Shown in pieces: positions 1-4,940 of a stretch of DNA of 8,114 bases. The notes below the pieces were generated by a model. It worked only from the letters and a program-made list of their open reading frames with translations, was not told where the DNA came from and did no database searches. The stretch is from Chloroflexota bacterium (lineage in GTDB: Bacteria > Chloroflexota > Dehalococcoidia > Lucifugimonadales > JADFKI01). A program made the position numbers and the translations under genes. Numbering within the stretch: position 1 is the first letter of the stretch; each line of letters begins with the position of its first letter. The stretch is from the NCBI GenBank assembly GCA_009838595.1, contig VXRI01000015.1:1-8114 (forward strand). Reading direction: 5' to 3'.

Positions 1-10
1 GGACCTGGCT

Positions 11-38
11 TTTCAACTATTGCTATCCATCGTATAAA
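11..38 (+). promoter_or_regulatory. Possible promoter of the HOT gene
   Basis: A -10-like TATAAA lies at 33-38 and a poor -35-like TTTCAA at 11-16, with a 16-base spacer. Transcription would begin near 45 and leave a leader of about 70 bases before the ATG at 115. The -35 match is weak, so this is only a candidate. Confidence 0.25.
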
Positions 39-114
39 ACTTGCACACGGGGTTAATTTGAACAATGACGAACCGCAATTAACGACAGTAGAAATAACGG
101 CGGAGGAATAGGCG

Positions 115-1401
115 ATGACTAGCCAGACGCTTGAGACGGCATATACAATTGACACTTCTAGCATTAAGTTTGGCGTGGGCGTTACGCGCGAGGTCGGATA
201 TGAGATGCATCGGCTCGGCACGCGCCGCGTGATGGTCGTTACCGACCCGCGAATGGCGAGCAGCGAGGCGGTGGCGATTACGCTGGAATCGCTGCGGAAC
301 GAAGGTATCGACGCCGTGCTGTTCGACAGGGTTAGCGTCGAGCCTACGGATGTGTCATTCAAGGAGGCTATCGCGTTCGCCACGGAAGGTAACTTCGACG
401 GGTATGTGGCGGTTGGCGGCGGGTCGAGCATCGATACGGCGAAAGCTGCGAATTTGTACGCCACTTGGCCATCGGACTTTCTCGCGTATGTGAACGCGCC
501 AATCGGCGAGGGCAGACTCGTGCCAGGACCGCTGAAGCCGCTTATTGCCATCCCCACAACGTCCGGCACAGGCAGCGAGACGACGGGTGTAGCGATATTC
601 GACTTTCTGGAGATGGAAGCGAAGACAGGCATCGCGCACAGAGCGCTGCGCCCGGTGATGGGCATAGTCGATCCGCTGCACGCGCGCACGCTGCCTAGCG
701 AGGTGGTCGCGTACAGCGGGTTCGATGTGCTCTGCCACGCCTTGGAGTCGTACACTGCTCTGCCTTTCAGCGAGCGGGACGCGCCGGAAAATCCTAGCCT
801 CCGTCCGTCGTATCAAGGCGCGAACCCGATTAGCGATGTGTGGGCAACTCGCGCTGTCGAGATGGTGGCTGGCAGCATGGTCCGCGCATACGACGACGCG
901 GCTGACATCGAGGCGCGCAGCCAGATGATGCTCGCGGCGACATTCGCGGGAGTCGGGTTTGGCAATGCTGGCTGCCACTTACCGCACGGCATGTCGTATC
1001 CGGTGTCGGGCATGGTGCGCGAGTTCTGCCCGGATGGGTATCCGCAGGACGCGCCGCTCGTGCCGCACGGCATGTCTGTGATATTGAACGCGCCTGCCGT
1101 ATTCCGCTTCACCGCGCCGACGAACCCGGCGCGCCACCTGCACGCGGCGCGGTTAATGGGACAGGAAGTGCACGGCGCCAGCCCGGAAGACGCCGGCGAA
1201 CTTCTCGTGGACGCCATCGTAGGACTGATGCGGCGCGTGAATGTGCCGAACGGGTTGTCTGCGATAGGATACTCGGAAGACGACGTCGAAAAACTGGTGG
1301 AAGGTTCGCTGCCTCAACACCGCGGTGTGAAGCGATCGCCGCGTCCCGCCGGCGCGGAAGAACTGCGCTCTTTGTTTAGAGATTCTATGAATCTCTGGTA
1401 G
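115..1401 (+). CDS. Hydroxyacid-oxoacid transhydrogenase (HOT), iron-containing alcohol dehydrogenase family
   Basis: This 428-residue protein is probably a cytosolic HOT (ADHFE1-like), which couples oxidation of 4-hydroxybutyrate to succinic semialdehyde with reduction of 2-oxoglutarate to D-2-hydroxyglutarate. The cofactor region shows GGGSSIDTAKA at 101-111 and PTTSGTGSE at 147-155. The predicted metal ligands of the family are present: D204 and H208 in GFDVLCH, H291 in LPHGM and H318 in VPHGM. The blocks RPSYQGANPISDVWA, GFGNAGCHL and the C-terminal LPQHR closely resemble what I remember of human ADHFE1, including the longer stretch between the last two histidines that separates HOT from FucO-like dehydrogenases. 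The length equals ADHFE1 without its mitochondrial leader. The ATG at 115 has GGAGG at 102-106, eight bases upstream. Family assignment is strong. The exact donor is inferred, and a plain 4-hydroxybutyrate dehydrogenase remains possible. Confidence 0.92.
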   Translation: MTSQTLETAYTIDTSSIKFGVGVTREVGYEMHRLGTRRVMVVTDPRMASSEAVAITLESLRNEGIDAVLFDRVSVEPTDVSFKEAIAFATEGNFDGYVAVGGGSSIDTAKAANLYATWPSDFLAYVNAPIGEGRLVPGPLKPLIAIPTTSGTGSETTGVAIFDFLEMEAKTGIAHRALRPVMGIVDPLHARTLPSEVVAYSGFDVLCHALESYTALPFSERDAPENPSLRPSYQGANPISDVWATRAVEMVAGSMVRAYDDAADIEARSQMMLAATFAGVGFGNAGCHLPHGMSYPVSGMVREFCPDGYPQDAPLVPHGMSVILNAPAVFRFTAPTNPARHLHAARLMGQEVHGASPEDAGELLVDAIVGLMRRVNVPNGLSAIGYSEDDVEKLVEGSLPQHRGVKRSPRPAGAEELRSLFRDSMNLW

Positions 1402-1431
1402 ATTGGCTTGTCGGTGATTGCGGGCAATTTG

Positions 1432-1457
1432 GCGCAATGCTATTTCAGGCATTGCGC
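1432..1457 (+). terminator. Stem-loop after the HOT gene, possible terminator
   Basis: GCGCAATGC (1432-1440) and GCATTGCGC (1449-1457) form a perfect 9-base stem with an 8-base loop, 30 bases after the HOT stop codon. The bases that follow are TTAATCG, not a real T-run, so intrinsic termination would be weak. It may instead protect the 3' end of the mRNA. Confidence 0.4.
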
Positions 1458-1550
1458 TTAATCGCAACGCAACGCTTACTCGTCCGGTCATTCGGAAAGT
1501 CGTGCCTCGGATATGGCAGCGTCCAGGTATTTCACTTCCATCCTAGGTTT

Positions 1551-1690
1551 TGTTGACATTTCACAATTACACTTCGTCATTTCTGCGAAAGCAAGAATCC
1601 AGTGCGTGCGAACGGGCTCAATGAGACAATAACGGCTATATTGTGAGATTCTGGATTCCCGTTTTCACGGGAATGTCGCAAGTGTCAACA
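1551..1690. repeat. MITE-like nested inverted-repeat element (copy A)
   Basis: Two 28-base arms, 1575-1602 and 1651-1678, are inverted repeats of each other (21 of 28 positions match) around a 48-base centre. Each arm is itself a hairpin: in the right arm ATTCCCGT pairs with ACGGGAAT around TTTC; in the left arm ATTTCTGC pairs imperfectly with GCAAGAAT around GAAA. Outside them TGTTGACA (1551-1558) and TGTCAACA (1683-1690) form a further perfect 8-base inverted repeat. No transposase is encoded and no target-site duplication is obvious. The organisation matches copy B at the right edge of the window. Confidence 0.7.
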
Positions 1691-1789
1691 GAGTCTAGTC
1701 TTCCGTCAGGGTCTTTCGGTTGTCCCCTTGAACAAAGTAAAGGGTCAAAAATCGCTGTGGGAAAACAAGGTTGAGCACAGGCAGAAATT

Positions 1790-1818
1790 TTGGATTGCGA
1801 GCGAAGCGAGGCATGACA
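1790..1818. repeat. Solitary arm of the dispersed hairpin repeat
   Basis: The sequence reads GGATT, then a GCGAGCGAAGCGAGGC core, then ATGAC. The outer bases match the right arms of the MITE-like elements (GGATT...AATGAC), but the core differs and no partner arm is recognisable nearby. A related arm lies at 4695-4723. Confidence 0.5.
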
Positions 1819-1861
1819 AAGAAGTAGCACAGAGTGTCAGGACAAAGAAAATATAACCTAA

Positions 1862-1894
1862 AGCCCCTGAGTCTTCCGACAGAGGGAGGGGGCT
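1862..1894. other. GC-rich imperfect hairpin upstream of the greA-like promoter
   Basis: AGCCCC (1862-1867) can pair with GGGGCT (1889-1894), and TCT (1872-1874) with AGA (1881-1883) inside it. It ends about 10 bases before the predicted -35 box. It could be a further dispersed repeat, a degraded terminator or a protein-binding site; the sequence does not decide. Confidence 0.3.
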
Positions 1895-1903
1895 GTGGGT
1901 AAA

Positions 1904-1932
1904 TTGACATAGGATTTCAATGTGAATAAGAT
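1904..1932 (+). promoter_or_regulatory. Sigma-70-type promoter of the Gre-like gene
   Basis: A perfect TTGACA -35 box (1904-1909) is followed after 17 bases by TAAGAT (1927-1932), four of six matches to TATAAT. Transcription would start near 1939 and give a leader of about 35 bases. This is the best promoter match in the window. Confidence 0.55.
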
Positions 1933-1959
1933 AAGAGGCAGAATGTATGCGTCTTTCGT

Positions 1960-1968
1960 AAGGAGGAG
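1960..1968 (+). promoter_or_regulatory. Strong ribosome binding site fixing a GTG start
   Basis: AAGGAGGAG lies at 1960-1968, with the AGGAGG core ending 7 bases before the GTG at 1974. Its strength and spacing support the GTG over any later start. Confidence 0.75.
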
Positions 1969-1973
1969 TTAGT

Positions 1974-2825
1974 GTGACTTCGGGAGCGGCGGAATCTACC
2001 ACTATACAGGAAGCCCTGGACATGTATGTCCGGAGTCTCAAACCTGGCGGCAAGTCCAAGAGCAAGTCCAGCAAGAATGACGAGCCTATCGACCACAAAG
2101 CCCTCTACCAGTTCGTGCAGTACTTCTCGCCCGAAACCCCTCTGCAGAAACTCTCTCCCTCGGACATTGGCTCATACGCAGAGCATGTCAATGGAGAGGG
2201 ACACGACCCCGGCGCAACCAGCCAACTGCAGTCGGTCAAGAAGTTCCTCGAATATGCCAAGAAGAGCGAGGACATCACGGAAGAGAACCTATCGCGCTAT
2301 GTCCGCATTCGCAAGTCGCGAGCCAGACAAGGCGCTACGGTGGTTTCGAGCGAATCGCAGCCTATCGAACTGACATCGGAAGGGCACGAGCAGCTAGTCC
2401 AGCAGCGCACGAGGCTTATGGCGGAGAGTGCGACTCTCGTGGAGGAGATACGAAGAGCGCGAGCAGACGGCGATGTTACCGAAAACTCGCCGCTTGACGC
2501 AGCGCGCGAAGAGCAGGGCAGAGTCGAAGCGCGAATCCAAGAGATTAGCGCCACCCTGGAAAAGTCCGTTATCATTGACGAAGGGCAGGCGCGCGACAGC
2601 AAGATCGTGAAAATCGGCGCGCGCGTGGAAGTGAAAGACCTCGACAGCGGCAAAGATCCGAACACATACACGCTCGTGAACAAGACCGAGGCGAATCCAT
2701 TAGACAAGCGTATCTCCGACGACTCGCCGATGGGCAAGGCGCTGATGGGCAAGCGCGTCGGGCAGAAGCTAAAGGTCGATACGCCCCGCGGCACGCAAAA
2801 CTACGAGGTCATCAGTATTGCCTAG
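1974..2825 (+). CDS. GreA/GreB-family transcript cleavage factor with N-terminal recombinase-like SAM domain
   Basis: The C-terminal part, about residues 131-283, is a full Gre factor: a coiled-coil hairpin (131-200) followed by the FKBP-like domain (about 208-283, with SPMGKALMGK at 251-260). Gre factors enter the RNA polymerase secondary channel and stimulate cleavage of backtracked RNA. The two acidic tip residues needed for this are kept, D167 and E170 in GDVTEN, equivalent to D41 and E44 of E. coli GreA. Residues 9-118 are extra. Their pattern (TIQEALDMYVRSL, LQKLSPSDIGSYAEHV, then ATSQLQSVKKFLEYAKK) resembles the helical core-binding domain of tyrosine recombinases, interrupted by a Lys/Ser-rich insert at 27-34; no recombinase catalytic domain follows. 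At 283 residues it is much longer than the usual 155-165. The Gre assignment is firm; the N-terminal domain is recognised by pattern only, and its role is unknown. Confidence 0.88.
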   Translation: MTSGAAESTTIQEALDMYVRSLKPGGKSKSKSSKNDEPIDHKALYQFVQYFSPETPLQKLSPSDIGSYAEHVNGEGHDPGATSQLQSVKKFLEYAKKSEDITEENLSRYVRIRKSRARQGATVVSSESQPIELTSEGHEQLVQQRTRLMAESATLVEEIRRARADGDVTENSPLDAAREEQGRVEARIQEISATLEKSVIIDEGQARDSKIVKIGARVEVKDLDSGKDPNTYTLVNKTEANPLDKRISDDSPMGKALMGKRVGQKLKVDTPRGTQNYEVISIA

Positions 2826-2897
2826 CCTTATACAGCCTTGCCTTGGTTTAATTCCTAATAATCACGATAACTAATCGCTGTATCCAGCCTTGGCTAG
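2822..2897. other. Interrupted inverted repeat at the 3' end of the Gre-like gene
   Basis: CTAGCC-TT-ATACAGC (2822-2836) can pair with GCTGTAT (2877-2883) and, after an 8-base bulge, GGCTAG (2892-2897). The left arm overlaps the stop codon. The 40-base loop and absent T-run make it a poor intrinsic terminator; it may be chance or a degraded element. Confidence 0.25.
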
Positions 2898-3196
2898 CAA
2901 ATCCGTTCCATTTGACAACGCTGACTATAAGACTTGTCTCACGGATAGATTGTCCAGTGTTCCCTGGTAGGGCAATGGCTTGCCTTGCAACGCAGTTATC
3001 GTCAAGGACGAAACGATAGTTTTCGATAGTGCCCAACCGTTACGCCTGACTTATTAATTATCCGTCCTGTTTTGAAACGGTTTCGTTAAGACGATCGCGG
3101 TTTATTCGTCCATTCTTGCCAGTGCATGGCACAGTATCGCTCCAGAATGAATTTACCCAGCGCTTTGCCTACCGTTAGTTCCCTGTTTAGCCTTTC

Positions 3197-3218
3197 ACAT
3201 CATCGTACCCTATGATGT
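3197..3218 (+). promoter_or_regulatory. Operator-like inverted repeat overlapping a -10-like box
   Basis: ACATCAT (3197-3203) and ATGATGT (3212-3218) are perfect 7-base inverted arms with an 8-base spacer. The right arm overlaps TATGAT (3211-3216), a five-of-six match to the -10 consensus, about 70 bases upstream of the exchanger start. The -35 position is poor (TAGCCT at 3188-3193). A bound regulator could block or assist this promoter, but no regulator gene is present here. Confidence 0.35.
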
Positions 3219-3270
3219 TTCCCAGCCCCAAGATGTAGAAAGGCTTTCTGAAAAGAAATTTGCCTCATTT

Positions 3271-3274
3271 GGAG
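3271..3274 (+). promoter_or_regulatory. Ribosome binding site supporting a TTG start
   Basis: GGAG at 3271-3274 stands 9 bases before the TTG at 3284. The next in-frame ATG, at 3392, would remove the first hydrophobic segment, so the TTG is preferred. Confidence 0.5.
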
Positions 3275-3283
3275 TAGCCTGCC

Positions 3284-4612
3284 TTGACTACTACTGCATC
3301 CAACGGCAAACTTTGGGCTTCCGTCGTACTGCTCGTTGGCGCGGGCATTCCCGGTGTGACAATCAGGCTGGCGGGAATTACCATCGACCCCATGCTGGAA
3401 GTGCTAGTTTTCGGCGTCGGCATAGTAGGCGGCGCATTCCTGCTATCTTGGGCGGCGGAAGTCGCGCAGATGGACGTATCCGCATCACTGGCAATTGCAG
3501 TGCTCGCGTTCATCGCCGTGCTGCCAGAGTACATGATCGAAGCGACGCTCGCATGGAACGCCGGCGAATCGTACAGCCAACTAGGTGTCGCCGGCAGCAG
3601 CGGGGTGACGAAAGAAATGTCTCTCGTCGCTGCGAATGTAACCGGGTCGAACCGCCTGCTCATCGGTCTCGGCTGGTCGGCGGTGATAATCCTCTTCTGG
3701 CTGCGGCGGCGCAAGGGATTCGACATGCGCGGCTTGCTCACGCTGGAAATGCCGATGCTGCTGGTCGCCACGCTGCTCACTTTAATCGTGGCGTTCACCA
3801 AGTCCATACCGATATGGCTTGCCGTCGTGTTTATCGGCGCGTACATCTACTACCTATGGCGCAGTTCCACGCAGGAAGCCGAAGAACCTGAGCTGATTGG
3901 CGCAGGCGCGATGATAGCCGGCTTCCGCCCGCTGTACAGGCGGCTGTGGGTCTTGGCATTGTTCATATACAGCGCGGCGGTCATCGTCATCGCGGCAGAG
4001 CCATTCGTGGTCGGCTTGCAGGCGACCGGTGAGCAACTGGGCATTAGCGAGTTCTTGCTAATACAATGGATTGCCCCGCTGGCATCGGAATCGCCGGAGA
4101 TAATCGTGGCAGTGCTGTTCGCCCTGCGCGCCAAGCCGGACGACGGTCTGACGACAATCATATCGTCGCAGGTGAACCAGCTGACGCTGCTTGTCGGCAG
4201 CATCGTGGTGGTGTTCAGTATATCGGCAAGCGCGCCGCTCAGCTTCCCGCTCGACTACTTCGAGCCTAGCAACTTCTTCGCGCGGCTTGCCAGCCCGTTC
4301 GGATTACAGGCAAGCGAATTCTTGTTCACGGCTGCGATGGCGACATTCGCGATGCTGCTAGTGTCCACACGCATCGTCGAACTATGGCATGGGCTTACGC
4401 TGTTCGCGATATTCGTCGCCTATCTGGTGGCGCTATGGGCGATGAACTTCTTCGGCGGCATAGACATGGAGAATGTGCCGCTACGAATGTGGTCAGCGGT
4501 TATCCTCTTCGCGCTCGCCGCGCTTCTCGTGGCACTAAACTGGAGACGGGTGGTGTACATCTTCAAGGGCGTCCCACATCCCAGCGACGACCGGCACGGC
4601 GGCGAGTGCTAA
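3284..4612 (+). CDS. Sodium/calcium exchanger superfamily membrane antiporter
   Basis: This 442-residue inner-membrane protein has roughly 10-12 hydrophobic segments and is probably a cation antiporter, most likely exporting Ca2+ against Na+ or H+. It shows the two-repeat build of the CaCA superfamily. Repeat one covers about 38-192 with AVLPEYMIEA (E82) and AANVTGSN (116-123). Repeat two covers about 220-420 with PLASESPEIIVA (E269, E272) and SSQVNQLTLLVGS (294-306). The P-E pairs at 81-82 and 271-272 sit where the ion-binding GTSxPE motifs of NCX proteins occur, but the GTS part is not conserved, so ion choice cannot be read from sequence. A charged loop near 193-205 (SSTQEAEEPE) separates the halves and the C-terminus is hydrophilic and His/Asp-rich. 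The start is TTG with GGAG upstream. It has its own upstream gap and no partner gene. Confidence 0.82.
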   Translation: MTTTASNGKLWASVVLLVGAGIPGVTIRLAGITIDPMLEVLVFGVGIVGGAFLLSWAAEVAQMDVSASLAIAVLAFIAVLPEYMIEATLAWNAGESYSQLGVAGSSGVTKEMSLVAANVTGSNRLLIGLGWSAVIILFWLRRRKGFDMRGLLTLEMPMLLVATLLTLIVAFTKSIPIWLAVVFIGAYIYYLWRSSTQEAEEPELIGAGAMIAGFRPLYRRLWVLALFIYSAAVIVIAAEPFVVGLQATGEQLGISEFLLIQWIAPLASESPEIIVAVLFALRAKPDDGLTTIISSQVNQLTLLVGSIVVVFSISASAPLSFPLDYFEPSNFFARLASPFGLQASEFLFTAAMATFAMLLVSTRIVELWHGLTLFAIFVAYLVALWAMNFFGGIDMENVPLRMWSAVILFALAALLVALNWRRVVYIFKGVPHPSDDRHGGEC

Positions 4613-4694
4613 AATACGGTCTCTTGGGAATTAGATTCCTACTGCCTGCCCGTCCGCCCCTCACTCCTCTACTGTGCCATCTCTTCGGCAAACA

Positions 4695-4723
4695 AGATTC
4701 CCTCGCTTCGCTCGGAATGACCA
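4695..4723. repeat. Second solitary arm of the dispersed hairpin repeat
   Basis: GATT (4696-4699) and AATGACC (4716-4722) flank the core CCCTCGCTTCGCTCGG. The flanks match those of the arm near 1792 in the same orientation, while the core is close to its reverse complement. No second arm is visible nearby. Confidence 0.5.
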
Positions 4724-4845
4724 GTGGGGCTGGGTTCCATCGCCGTTTCACTGCTCCCTTATCCTTCCGTGGTGGAAAGTTAGGATGGCGGAGCGATTGG
4801 GTGCATACCGATTTATGCTCTACTCTGATGACAAGCCTGTTTTCT

Positions 4846-4874
4846 TTGAATATGACTGGCAAAAGCGTTATGCT
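4846..4874 (+). promoter_or_regulatory. Promoter candidate of the FAD/Fe-S dehydrogenase
   Basis: TTGAAT (4846-4851) and TATGCT (4869-4874) are separated by 17 bases, each with four of six consensus matches. Transcription would start near 4881, about 60 bases before the preferred ATG at 4941. Confidence 0.42.
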
Positions 4875-4880
4875 GTAAGG

Positions 4881-4897
4881 CAGGCATTTCTTGCCTG
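4881..4897 (+). other. Small hairpin at the predicted 5' end of the dehydrogenase mRNA
   Basis: CAGGCA (4881-4886) and TGCCTG (4892-4897) form a perfect 6-base stem with a 5-base loop. It coincides with the predicted transcription start and would sit just before the alternative ATG at 4905. It may stabilise the 5' end or be chance. Confidence 0.3.
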
Positions 4898-4940
4898 AGA
4901 CATTATGCCTATCTATACTGGCTCTTGGGGTGTTATCAGC

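Larger units (their letters stand above)
1402..1973. other. Non-coding gap between HOT and the Gre-like gene
   Basis: This 572-base stretch has no credible gene. It holds a stem-loop just after the HOT gene, a nested inverted-repeat element, one solitary repeat arm, a GC-rich hairpin and the promoter and ribosome binding site of the next gene. Short antisense reading frames across it have no recognisable protein character and run through the repeats. Confidence 0.7.
2826..3283. other. Non-coding gap between the Gre-like gene and the exchanger gene
   Basis: I see no gene, RNA gene or copy of the hairpin repeat in these 458 bases. They contain the inverted repeat overlapping the Gre-like stop codon, the odd palindrome GAAACGGTTTC near 3074, and the dyad and -10-like sequence near 3200 described separately. 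A short antisense reading frame at 2848-3036 has no recognisable features. Confidence 0.6.
4613..4940. other. Non-coding gap before the FAD/Fe-S dehydrogenase
   Basis: No gene is credible in these 328 bases; an open frame running out of the exchanger gene into this gap is an out-of-frame shadow. The gap contains a short dyad GGAATtagATTCC just after the exchanger stop codon, a solitary hairpin-repeat arm, a promoter candidate and a small hairpin. Confidence 0.6.

Noticed and set aside
355..978. Long antisense reading frame (207 codons) inside the HOT gene
   Set aside because: It lies opposite a strongly conserved gene, is Arg/His-rich in the way typical of antisense shadows of GC-rich genes, and shows no domain.
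1038..1068. Longer spacing between the last two metal-binding histidines of the HOT protein
   Set aside because: It looked like an insertion relative to FucO-type dehydrogenases, but it is a normal feature of HOT/ADHFE1 proteins.
1571..1690. Repeats considered as a CRISPR array
   Set aside because: The repeats are inverted pairs, not regularly spaced direct repeats, and no cas gene is present.
1636..2098. Several overlapping antisense frames across the repeat region and the start of the Gre-like gene
   Set aside because: They read through repeat arms and the promoter of the Gre-like gene and share no known domain.
2912..2931. TTGACA followed by TATAAG in the gap before the exchanger
   Set aside because: The two boxes are only 8 bases apart, far too close for a sigma-70 promoter.
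2848..3036. Small antisense reading frame in the gap before the exchanger
   Set aside because: 62 codons, no recognisable motif, no convincing ribosome site; more likely a chance open frame.
4384..4878. Reading frame running from the exchanger gene into the following gap
   Set aside because: It overlaps the exchanger out of frame for its first half and crosses the repeat arm; its composition is not protein-like.
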